A stretch of DNA of 41,556 nt from positions 1-41,556 of the IMG/VR virus record IMGVR_UViG_3300032116_018188; one strand, given 5' to 3'. Source of the DNA: a virus. The notes below the pieces were generated by a model, which was given only the letters and a program-made list of their open reading frames with translations, searched no databases and had not been told where the DNA came from. The stretch's first letter is position 1; the number at the start of each line of letters is the position of its first letter. A program made the position numbers and the translations under genes. Below are positions 32,734 through 39,862 of the stretch, one piece after another.

Positions 32734-33857
32734 AGACCAACGTATTCAAGCTGAACCAGATGTACCAGCTCATCGTCGATGGGTGCATAGGGACATATGA
32801 TAATTCTAATGATCCAGGTACGTTATGGGCCTGGGGGTTGGGCGCGCAGGGGAGGTTAGGAAATAATTGTACCGATTTTCTATCATCTCCAATCCAGATA
32901 CCAGGAACTCAATGGTCAAAATTGGGTGGTAGTGATGCATCAATGTTACATACAAAATCAGATGGTACTCTCTGGTATTCAGGTAATGGTTCAGGTGGAC
33001 AGAATGGTCAGAATAATTTAACTTCTTTTAGTTCTCCTGTACAGATACCAGGAACACAATGGTGTAGAAGCGGGGGACTTAGTGAAACATTGCAGGCAAT
33101 GAAAAATGACGGAACTTTATGGGGATGGGGACGTAATGATTTAGGCCAGATAGGTGATGGTACCGCAGTGCCGAACCGATCATCGCCGGTACAGACTCCA
33201 GGTACTCAATGGACAATAATAAGTTGCAATGGAGACCATCATACTTTAGCTCTTAAATCAGATGGTACATTATGGGTATGGGGATTTAATAGTTATGGTA
33301 ATCTTGGTGACAATACTAGAGTTAATAAATCATCTCCTATTCAGATACCAGGTACTCAGTGGACCCAAGTCATAGCTGGTAAGGAAAACTCATATGCAAT
33401 AAAAACTGACGGCACATTATGGGGTTGGGGTAGAAATACTGAGGGTTCTATTGGAGATAATACGATTGTCAATAAGTCATCCCCAGTTCAGGTACCAGGC
33501 ATTCAGTGGACTGAAGTAGCCGGTGGGTCTCCTCATGCTATAGCTCGTAAGTCAGATGGAACATTATGGACTTGGGGCCTTGGTACATATGGTGCGATAG
33601 GTGACGGTACTGTCACCTCTAGGTCATCGCCGGTACAGGTTCCAGGTACGAATTGGACTGAAGTATCATCAACGGAATTAGTTAATTTTGCTCGTAAATC
33701 AGATGGAACATTGTGGGGTTGGGGTGGAGATAATGGAAGCGGTTCTTTAAATAATAATAGCACAATTAATAGATCATCTCCTACACAAATCCCAGGTACT
33801 CAGTGGATTGATATACACGCACACAATGCTCAGATATATGCTAAAAAACTCGTCTAA
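32718..33857 (+). CDS. RCC1-type seven-bladed beta-propeller adhesin, copy 3
   Basis: 379 aa. The N-terminal segment (MSGTIKTNVFKLNQMYQLIV) differs from copies 1 and 2, then NDPGTLWAWG and seven blades follow. SSP.Q.PGTQW is kept in nearly every blade; surface loops differ strongly (for example YSGNGSGGQNGQNN in blade 2). The blade region is clearly AT-richer than the N-terminal segment and neighbouring genes, as if the propeller came from another genome. It starts inside the end of the TPR-glycosyltransferase gene. Its 3' end carries the same 20-bp sequence as copy 1, now without the following gene. Adhesin role inferred as for copy 1. Confidence 0.84.
   Translation: MSGTIKTNVFKLNQMYQLIVDGCIGTYDNSNDPGTLWAWGLGAQGRLGNNCTDFLSSPIQIPGTQWSKLGGSDASMLHTKSDGTLWYSGNGSGGQNGQNNLTSFSSPVQIPGTQWCRSGGLSETLQAMKNDGTLWGWGRNDLGQIGDGTAVPNRSSPVQTPGTQWTIISCNGDHHTLALKSDGTLWVWGFNSYGNLGDNTRVNKSSPIQIPGTQWTQVIAGKENSYAIKTDGTLWGWGRNTEGSIGDNTIVNKSSPVQVPGIQWTEVAGGSPHAIARKSDGTLWTWGLGTYGAIGDGTVTSRSSPVQVPGTNWTEVSSTELVNFARKSDGTLWGWGGDNGSGSLNNNSTINRSSPTQIPGTQWIDIHAHNAQIYAKKLV
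32805..32836 (+). repeat. 32-bp joint repeat at N-domain/propeller border, copy 3
   Basis: Identical to 28703-28734 in copy 2, while the flanking sequence diverges immediately on both sides. Confidence 0.88.
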
Positions 33858-33871
33858 GAGGTAACGACATA
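33852..33871 (+). repeat. 20-bp repeat at 3' end of propeller copy 3
   Basis: Identical to 27869-27888. Here the RBS-like GAGGT is left without a start codon, so it looks like the remnant of a copy-1-type junction. The rest of the 48-base gap contains only the leader repeat of the next gene. Confidence 0.9.
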
Positions 33872-33889
33872 ATATCTAACATCAGTTAA

Positions 33890-33911
33890 TTTAGGAATCT
33901 ATATCATGAAA
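33890..33911 (+). repeat. 22-bp leader repeat before the sulfotransferase
   Basis: Identical to 29792-29813 before oxygenase 1, again including the start codon. No late promoter accompanies this copy. Confidence 0.9.
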
Positions 33912-34745
33912 AACTTAAGCTTTTGCATCGGCCTTCCACGCTCCGGGTCGACCCTCCTGATGAATCTGCTACAGCAGAATCCGTCAACATATACGACGGG
34001 TACCTGCCCTCTACCTTACCTCTTCGATGGGGTCAAGATACAGACGGGCAGCATATCAGAGTTCATCGCGATGCCTCAGAATACCTTGACCGATTGCTAT
34101 AAAGGGTTCCTGCGCCAAGGCACCGACGGTTGGTTCTCTGCGCTCACGGATAAACCAAACGTGATATCAAAATCCCGCGTATGGGACACGTACCTGAATG
34201 ACCTATTCTCGATCTATGAGGATCCGAAATTCATAGTGTGCCTTCGCGACCTCCGTGATATCATCATCTCCTTTGAGAAGTTGATGCAAAAGCACACGCG
34301 CATTACGATCGGATCAAAAGAGCATCCGTTTCATCTAGAGCCGATGTCAAAGCGAATCGAGCTGTATTGTACCGACATCGGCGGCAACATGGGGCGGCCG
34401 CTACACTACTTGCCTCATGTGCATGAGTGGATGCAGCGCAGACCCAATAACTTCTTTGTGTTCCGCTGGGAAGATTTCTGCCGCGATCCTAACGGCTCGA
34501 TCAAGTCTTTCTATCGCTGGATGGGTCGCGACCCTTTTCCACACGACCTTGATAATATACCGCAGTCCGACTACTATGAGCATGACACCGTCTATCGCGC
34601 TCTAGTAGATCACAAAACCAGAAGCAAGTTTGAGCCAGCTGGTCCTACCTGGCCAGGTTATATGACTCCTGACCAGTCTGAGACCGTGATACATAACTGC
34701 AAGTGGTTCTATGAGACCTTCTATCCGGAGGTTCTGAGAGGGTAA
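33906..34745 (+). CDS. PAPS-dependent sulfotransferase
   Basis: 279 aa. The 5'-phosphosulfate loop is at residues 9-16 (GLPRSGSTLLMNLL), and the 3'-phosphate loop at about 111-120 (VCLRDLRDIIISFEK, Arg114). The C-terminal part holds FFVFRWEDFCRDPNGSIKSFYRWMG and DHKTRSKFEPAGPTW, usual in phage/bacterial members of the Sulfotransfer family. The enzyme moves sulfate from PAPS to a hydroxyl or amine, on carbohydrate, protein tyrosine or small molecule. It is near glycosyltransferases and in the same island as an APS-kinase-like protein that could supply PAPS. Acceptor unknown. No signal peptide: a cytoplasmic target during infection is likely. Confidence 0.88.
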   Translation: MKNLSFCIGLPRSGSTLLMNLLQQNPSTYTTGTCPLPYLFDGVKIQTGSISEFIAMPQNTLTDCYKGFLRQGTDGWFSALTDKPNVISKSRVWDTYLNDLFSIYEDPKFIVCLRDLRDIIISFEKLMQKHTRITIGSKEHPFHLEPMSKRIELYCTDIGGNMGRPLHYLPHVHEWMQRRPNNFFVFRWEDFCRDPNGSIKSFYRWMGRDPFPHDLDNIPQSDYYEHDTVYRALVDHKTRSKFEPAGPTWPGYMTPDQSETVIHNCKWFYETFYPEVLRG

Positions 34746-34751
34746 CCTTAT

Positions 34752-35435
34752 ATGATAAGCCTTGATGCGAACTTTGGTGACAATTCGATAGAATCGACGT
34801 ATGTCATAACATTACAAGGTAATGATACGTCGAGAGAGCTAACCTCTCGCTGCGTCGCAACTCTAGAAGCAGTCGGTCAACCTTATACATTGTGGCCAGG
34901 GTTTGATGGTATCAATGGGCGCCCAGAGGTGCCTGACCATCTTAGGGGCATCGCTCACATAGGGTGGCCAAAGCTGGTGACAGGTAAGCTATCATGGGCT
35001 CAGGTGGGGTGCTTCATGAGCCACTATAGCCTCTGGTGCCGATGTCTGACTCTCGACAGACCGATAGCCATATTAGAGCATGATGCGGTGATGGTCAAGC
35101 CTTATCCGAACCATAGGCTCTATAACTCGATAGTGTACCTAGGCTCAGTTGAGCAGGCGAGAGGGCAGCCGATATATTCGACTCCTCCACACGCGACTGA
35201 CTTTAACGGCCGCCTCCGCAGCCTATGTCGCGCTCATGCATATTCGATAGATCCCGCCGTCGCGAGGTCTCTGGTATCTTATACGATACATCACGGCATC
35301 TATGAGAGCCTTGACATGTACGTCAGGGCTGACCTATTTCCGATGAGCCAGTTCGACCTATATGCATATGACCTCAGAGGTGAGACCACGGTGAAAGGGT
35401 TAGATGATTGTCTACGATCGAAATACTTACCGTGA
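34752..35435 (+). CDS. Glycosyltransferase family 25-like (LPS-type)
   Basis: 227 aa. TYVITLQGNDTSRELTSRC, PYTLWPGFDGINGR, LSWAQVGCFMSHYSLWCRCL and PIAILEHDAVMVKP follow the GT25 pattern (YVINL..R..R; L...E.GC..SH...W; .LE.D), with Glu-His-Asp in place of the usual acidic metal motif. Members add galactose or other sugars to LPS or, in animals, to hydroxylysine of collagen. That second activity makes the neighbourhood of hydroxylases notable. The gene follows the sulfotransferase by six bases. Confidence 0.8.
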   Translation: MISLDANFGDNSIESTYVITLQGNDTSRELTSRCVATLEAVGQPYTLWPGFDGINGRPEVPDHLRGIAHIGWPKLVTGKLSWAQVGCFMSHYSLWCRCLTLDRPIAILEHDAVMVKPYPNHRLYNSIVYLGSVEQARGQPIYSTPPHATDFNGRLRSLCRAHAYSIDPAVARSLVSYTIHHGIYESLDMYVRADLFPMSQFDLYAYDLRGETTVKGLDDCLRSKYLP

Positions 35436-35944
35436 ACAAGAAAATGCCGATCTTCACGGTCGACATCAGCAGACACGTCGATGCGATAAAGGCTGCAAAG
35501 CTTGCCATAGAGCAGCAGAGAATGCGCGACCCGATTTCAATGCAGAGCAATGTCAAAGCAAACTACGTCAGCGGTTGGGTTAGTCATAAAGAGAACCTCA
35601 ACTTCTCTCCGATAGTCGACCTCGCTATATCATGTGCCAAATTCATATCGAAAGATTTTTTTAAAGTAGACCTCGACCTGATGTGCTATAACTGCTGGGG
35701 TGCTCGGTATGAATCTGGCGATCACACGGTCAAACATTCTCATTTTCCAAGCGAGTTTGCAGCAGTCGCATACTTAGAAGTTGACGAGGGTGCGGCACCG
35801 ATCGTATTTGAGGATGAGCTAACCTTTCATCCTAAGAGCGGGACCATGGTGATATTCCCAGGTATATTGCACCATGCGGTACCGACCACGACAGCTGGCC
35901 GTCTCGTCGTCGCGATGAACATAGAGAGGAAAAAAGATGCCTAA
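35408..35944 (+). CDS. Fe(II)/2-oxoglutarate oxygenase (4)
   Basis: 178 aa from a TTG with AAAGGG eight bases upstream, overlapping the glycosyltransferase end; a GTG at 35432 or ATG at 35444 are alternatives (12 residues shorter). Core: VKHSHFPSEFAAVAYLEVDEG with His110-x-His112 as the first motif, FHPKSGTMVIFPG, His155/His156 (LHHAVP), and Arg165 ten residues after His155. The H-x-H form and the following P-x-E resemble the TIGR02466-like phage oxygenase group rather than P4H. Substrate unknown. Overlaps the next gene by eight bases. Confidence 0.78.
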   Translation: MSTIEILTVNKKMPIFTVDISRHVDAIKAAKLAIEQQRMRDPISMQSNVKANYVSGWVSHKENLNFSPIVDLAISCAKFISKDFFKVDLDLMCYNCWGARYESGDHTVKHSHFPSEFAAVAYLEVDEGAAPIVFEDELTFHPKSGTMVIFPGILHHAVPTTTAGRLVVAMNIERKKDA

Positions 35945-36392
35945 TATTCTTAGAGACCTACACGTTAGCTTTCAGGATGCAGACTTTGATGATGACCTAG
36001 TATCGCTCGGCAAGTCGCTTATCGACATTATGCGGTGGTGCCACGGTGAGGCGAAGAGTGCAGGGTTTGAGCTGTCGCCCACCGAGGTACCTGAGAGGTT
36101 CCACAAGATGCAACCTCACTTCCCTGCGATGAAGTACCGCAAGGCCGCAAGACCTGCATTGGCTGAGGCCTGCAAGATCGAAGACCCTGAGCTGCGGGTA
36201 CATAACGTCCACGTCGTCGCGCTGGCGATTTGCTACATCTATCACCTGCCGGTTGATGTCCTGAGGACCTTAGCCGAGACAGAGGAAGACACGCCTCGTG
36301 AAAAAGTGAAGCAGGTCCTGCTTGACGATGACATGAGCCCAAACTGGCTCAAGGATCCATCAGGTAGGGACTTCTCTGCGCTGCACCTGTGA
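35937..36392 (+). CDS. Unknown helical protein in the modification island
   Basis: 151 aa with a strong AGAGAGGA RBS. Acidic and helical, no membrane segment, no cysteine pair beyond isolated Cys. Blocks: LVSLGKSLIDIMRWCHGEA, MKYRKAARPALAEACKIEDPE, HVVALAICYIYHLPVDVLRTLAETE. I do not recognise it. It is coupled by overlap to oxygenase 4 and to the following glycosyltransferase (GTGA), so it might be an accessory subunit of these enzymes; that is inference from position only. Confidence 0.7.
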   Translation: MPNILRDLHVSFQDADFDDDLVSLGKSLIDIMRWCHGEAKSAGFELSPTEVPERFHKMQPHFPAMKYRKAARPALAEACKIEDPELRVHNVHVVALAICYIYHLPVDVLRTLAETEEDTPREKVKQVLLDDDMSPNWLKDPSGRDFSALHL

Positions 36393-37021
36393 AGAAGGTC
36401 ATACACGTCGTCTACATCGACGACTATTTCCCTGAGCTGTGGTCCATGACTCTGCCGACGATCCGCGCTTATGCGGATCGGATCGGTGCGGATCTCAACG
36501 TGATCACGCAGAGGAAGTTCCCTCAGTGGCACATCAACTATGAGAAGGCTCAGGTCTATGAGGCTGGGCGTTATGTAGATGCTAATTTTCTGATAGATGC
36601 TGATATCCTGATCCACCCGCAGTTCCCGGACTTCGCGACAGGGATAACTTTTCCACACCATATAGCCTTCAATGACAACTACCATGCATCTACAAAGTTC
36701 GCGATAGAGGACAATATATACTTTCAGAGGGACGGTAGGGATGTCGGCATCGCTTCGAACGCGGTCATATCTTTTCGGTCGACCCATGACGTGTGGCAGC
36801 CTCTATCGATCACACCTGACCAAGGTAAGGCCATCACTAAAGTCAGAGAAGGTGACATAGATGAATACCTGCTGTCGCATAATATGGCAAAGTATGGGCT
36901 GAAATACACAGGGATCACCTGGGAAGAGTGGCAGAGATATTTTTTCGTGCATATAGGATGTGGGGATAGGATGAAAGCACTTGAGGTCGCAAGAGACACG
37001 CTGCGTGAGTGGTCACGATGA
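36389..37021 (+). CDS. GT-A type glycosyltransferase-like protein (GT8-like)
   Basis: 210 aa from a GTG overlapping the preceding stop (GTGA). KKVIHVVYIDDYFPELWSMTLPTIRAYADRIGADLNVITQ resembles the nucleotide-sugar binding start, and FLIDADILIHP is a DxD-type metal motif at about residues 68-72, with FPHHIAFNDN and IASNAVISF after it. These are usual in phage and bacterial GT8-like enzymes. The C-terminus has a Trp/Tyr-rich helix (TWEEWQRYFFVHIGCGDR). Probably adds a hexose to a protein or LPS acceptor. The start of the next gene overlaps its stop. Confidence 0.72.
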   Translation: MKKVIHVVYIDDYFPELWSMTLPTIRAYADRIGADLNVITQRKFPQWHINYEKAQVYEAGRYVDANFLIDADILIHPQFPDFATGITFPHHIAFNDNYHASTKFAIEDNIYFQRDGRDVGIASNAVISFRSTHDVWQPLSITPDQGKAITKVREGDIDEYLLSHNMAKYGLKYTGITWEEWQRYFFVHIGCGDRMKALEVARDTLREWSR

Positions 37022-37938
37022 ACACCACGTTCCTGCTATCGGGTGGTGCGGGCCGCGTGATCGCTGCCGTGCCTGCATTAGAGAAATATCACAGACTCAA
37101 TCCGGATGATGACTTCAAGGTGCTGATATACGGGTGGGAAAACCTATATCTCAGTCACCCTCTCCTTCAGAATAGGACCTTCGGCGCAGGTCAGAGAGGG
37201 ACGTTTGACCTGATAGTTCGCGGGTCATGTCTCCGCACACCTGAACCTTATCACAGGCATTCGTATTACAACCAGCGAAAGTCGATGGTCGAGGCGTTTG
37301 ATGAGGAGATCAATTCGACGGATGACCATTCCGATCTCAGTCCTCCGCGGCTCTACTGTCATTCGAATGAGATCCGCACCGTCCAGAAGATGATCGAGGA
37401 TGCGAAGCGACAGAAGGGTAAGCGCAAGTTTGTGGTCTTCCAACCTTACGGGTCAGGCATTCAGATGGTCGACGGCAGGCCTGCGGATCCGTCAGGTCGC
37501 AGCATGGATGTCGATGATGCGCTGAACCTAGGGCGCCTCCTATCGCAAGATGCCGTGGTTTTATATTTCGGACCGAATGAGTTTATCCACCCCGGCGACG
37601 ATTTCATGCTAAACTCAAAGGGTATACCGAATGCCGACCTAAGGTTCTTCATGGCGATGGTGTCACAGTGTGATTATTTCGTCGGAGTGGATTCTGTGGG
37701 ACAGCATATGGCCAGGGCCTTCGATAAGCCTGGGTTAGTGGTCATGGGGTCTACGTTCGAGGTGAATGTCTCCTATCAAGACCATTTCAGATTCTATAGA
37801 AATGGGGTGAAGCCAAACTATAACCCTATTCGCATCGGTGGGCTGGATTGTGAGCTGGCAGACCGCGCAAATGACGGCATCATGACATTCTCCAAGCAGC
37901 AGATCGAAGAAATGTATGAGGTAACTAGGACATTATGA
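37018..37938 (+). CDS. GT9/heptosyltransferase-like protein
   Basis: 306 aa from an ATG overlapping the previous stop (ATGA); a GTG three codons earlier is less likely. MNTTFLLSGGAGRVIAAVPALEKYHRL is the N-terminal GT-B loop, and FFMAMVSQCDYFVGVDSVGQHMARAFDKPGLVVMGST is the C-terminal GT9 signature (.D...H.A.A...P.....G). No TPR part, unlike the protein at 31540. Family members transfer heptose or similar sugars to LPS core; here the acceptor is unknown. Confidence 0.78.
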   Translation: MNTTFLLSGGAGRVIAAVPALEKYHRLNPDDDFKVLIYGWENLYLSHPLLQNRTFGAGQRGTFDLIVRGSCLRTPEPYHRHSYYNQRKSMVEAFDEEINSTDDHSDLSPPRLYCHSNEIRTVQKMIEDAKRQKGKRKFVVFQPYGSGIQMVDGRPADPSGRSMDVDDALNLGRLLSQDAVVLYFGPNEFIHPGDDFMLNSKGIPNADLRFFMAMVSQCDYFVGVDSVGQHMARAFDKPGLVVMGSTFEVNVSYQDHFRFYRNGVKPNYNPIRIGGLDCELADRANDGIMTFSKQQIEEMYEVTRTL

Positions 37939-38546
37939 CAGAAGGAATGAAACTTTATGAGTTTACGGAACATGTAAAGTCCAGTGTCTCATGCATCATC
38001 GATAGGATAGGCGCACCTAAGACCACAATCGAGATTGGGGTCTATGAGGGTTATTTTACATTCAACATGACGCATATGTTGGCTGCAAAAGACCCAAGCT
38101 ATCGACACTATTCGATAGATCCTTATGATGAGTCGACAGACTTAGACGGTGATACAATAAAGAAGGCCCATCAGACATTTCTGCATAACCTATCGATGTC
38201 ACAGTATGCAGATAACATAGAGTTCATAAGAAAGAGATCATGGGACGGTATGGTTGATCTGCTAAATCGCGGAGTCAAGGCCGACCTGATATATGTCGAT
38301 GGTGATCATAAAGCTGGTGAAGTTCTTGAAGATATGGTTCTAGGGTTCAAGCTACTAAAGGTGGGTGGTGCGATGCTATGCGATGATTCGGTCACATGGT
38401 GCCATACTGAGAAGAATGGGCAGAAGCCTCTTCACTATTCCCCGCGGTTAGCGGTGGACTCTTTCATTCACTGTAACTGGGGTAAGGTCGAGGTCATGAT
38501 ATTACCAAATAGCTATCAGAGCGCATTCATAAAAAGAGGTGAATGA
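37935..38546 (+). CDS. Class I SAM-dependent methyltransferase
   Basis: 203 aa; ATGA overlap with the previous gene. Motif I is TTIEIGVYEGYFTFNM (residues about 30-45), motif II ends YSIDPYD, and the DLIYVDGDHKAGEVLEDM block with KVGGAMLCDDSVTW matches Methyltransf_24-type enzymes that act on sugars or small molecules. In this island it may O-methylate a sugar added by the adjoining glycosyltransferases. No nucleic-acid methylase motif (such as DPPY) is seen. Confidence 0.82.
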   Translation: MTEGMKLYEFTEHVKSSVSCIIDRIGAPKTTIEIGVYEGYFTFNMTHMLAAKDPSYRHYSIDPYDESTDLDGDTIKKAHQTFLHNLSMSQYADNIEFIRKRSWDGMVDLLNRGVKADLIYVDGDHKAGEVLEDMVLGFKLLKVGGAMLCDDSVTWCHTEKNGQKPLHYSPRLAVDSFIHCNWGKVEVMILPNSYQSAFIKRGE

Positions 38547-38547
38547 T

Positions 38548-39075
38548 ATGACCACATATTACTCGTCACAGCCAGAAGAGGTGCATTTTGAGCGTCAATG
38601 CGGCGACTGTAGCGAATGCTGTAAGTGGCTCTATTATGTCATCAACGGTCACGTCAAGCATCCAGGTAAGCCGTGCTTCTACCTAGGTAAGGGTTGCACT
38701 GTGCATGAGATCCGCCCACAGAGCTGTCGAGACTATCACTGCGCATACATCCAAGGTATATTGCCTGAGTGGATGAAACCCTCGATGTCTGGTGTGCTAG
38801 TTAGTGTAGAGAGGTGGGGTCCGAATAAAGAACATAGAATGCTTAGAGCCATCGAATGCGGTAAGAAACTTGAATCAGAAGTATTATCTTGGTTGATTCA
38901 ATATTCAAGGAATACTGGGACTGGTATCATATATCAGTTATCTGGCGTGTGGAACTACTTCGGTCCAGATCAGTTCATGGAGCATTTTAAGGACCAGATA
39001 CTCAAGGCTGAGTTTGAGAACCCGTTGCAGCAAAAGCCACAAGTCATCGAGACTCCGATCAAAGGTGCATATTAA
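38548..39075 (+). CDS. CxxCxxCC (YkgJ/UPF0153-like) metal-binding protein
   Basis: 175 aa from the ATG at 38548, chosen because AAGAGG lies eight bases upstream; a GTG at 38539 is the alternative. The N-terminus reads CGDCSECCKWLYYV (Cys18, 21, 24, 25), then CFYLGKGCTVHEIRPQSCRDYHC, the full cysteine pattern of the YkgJ family, thought to hold zinc or an iron-sulfur cluster. The remaining 110 residues are helical. The family is common in bacteria and in T4-like phages, with no firm activity. In an island with several iron enzymes, metal delivery or a radical/redox modification are possible, by inference. Confidence 0.8.
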   Translation: MTTYYSSQPEEVHFERQCGDCSECCKWLYYVINGHVKHPGKPCFYLGKGCTVHEIRPQSCRDYHCAYIQGILPEWMKPSMSGVLVSVERWGPNKEHRMLRAIECGKKLESEVLSWLIQYSRNTGTGIIYQLSGVWNYFGPDQFMEHFKDQILKAEFENPLQQKPQVIETPIKGAY

Positions 39076-39079
39076 AGAC

Positions 39080-39862
39080 ATGTTAGATGTCATCTTCAGG
39101 TCCTGCGACCACTCAGACGTGCATCCTGAGAGAGGTCGCAGGTTCATAGATGTCGATAGACCGACCTTGGTAAAGAAGTGCTTCAAGTCGCTACTGACAT
39201 CCGTCAAGGCCTCTGAATATGATGCCAAGATCTGGATTGTGGATGACGGAAGCTCCGATGCTACATTAGATTTTATGATAGATTCATGCAAGTCAGCAGA
39301 TGTGCCGATGGAGCTATCGCGTCTGTCAGAAGGTGGTTATAATGCATCAGCCCTGCGCCAGTTTGAGATGTGTCGAGACCACGGGCGCAAATGGGTATAT
39401 TCTGTCGAGGATGATTACTTGCATGAGCCTGAGGCCATCAAATCAATGGTCGAGCACGCCGAATCGATGTCATTCAGGTTTGGGCGACATGTCGCGATAA
39501 GGCCAGATGATGATGTGTTTACCTATTCACATAACACGATCTATTCGAGAAGCCCATGCATGATAGTCATGGGTAAAGATCGTCACTGGCGGACCTTGCA
39601 TAGCACGCATAACACCTTCATGACCCATGTCGATGTGTTCAGAGAATACTGGGAGCTATTTGCATCCTTAGCAAAGTTCTTTCGTAAGACTACCGTAAAT
39701 GAAGATGGGACAATAAACACCATATGGGGCGACGGGGCTTCCAAGGATGGACCTGTGCCTTTGTTCTCACCTATCCCGACTCTCGCTATACATATATCAC
39801 AGAACAACCAGCCTCATCTTGTCGATTACATGAGGCTATGGGATAGCATGGAGATTGACTGA
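39080..39862 (+). CDS. Family 2 (GT-A) glycosyltransferase
   Basis: 260 aa from the ATG at 39080, four bases after the previous stop; the open frame extends further up only inside that gene. LTSVKASEYDAKIWIVDDGSSDATLDFM is the GT2 N-terminal fold with the VDDGSSD motif, and KWVYSVEDDYLHEPEAI the metal-binding E-D-D. The C-terminus has a WGDGASKDGPVPLFSP loop. Predicted to transfer a sugar from a nucleotide donor. It is the last glycosyltransferase of the island; its stop overlaps the kinase gene ATG (TGATG). Confidence 0.82.
   Translation: MLDVIFRSCDHSDVHPERGRRFIDVDRPTLVKKCFKSLLTSVKASEYDAKIWIVDDGSSDATLDFMIDSCKSADVPMELSRLSEGGYNASALRQFEMCRDHGRKWVYSVEDDYLHEPEAIKSMVEHAESMSFRFGRHVAIRPDDDVFTYSHNTIYSRSPCMIVMGKDRHWRTLHSTHNTFMTHVDVFREYWELFASLAKFFRKTTVNEDGTINTIWGDGASKDGPVPLFSPIPTLAIHISQNNQPHLVDYMRLWDSMEID

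Noticed and set aside
26741-33857. Diversity-generating retroelement acting on the propellers
   Set aside because: No reverse transcriptase or template repeat with adenine-specific differences is seen in the window; blade differences include many changes at all bases.
36242-36787. Minus-strand open frame of 181 codons
   Set aside because: Antisense across the border of two well-supported genes (unknown 151-aa protein and GT8-like enzyme); no RBS.
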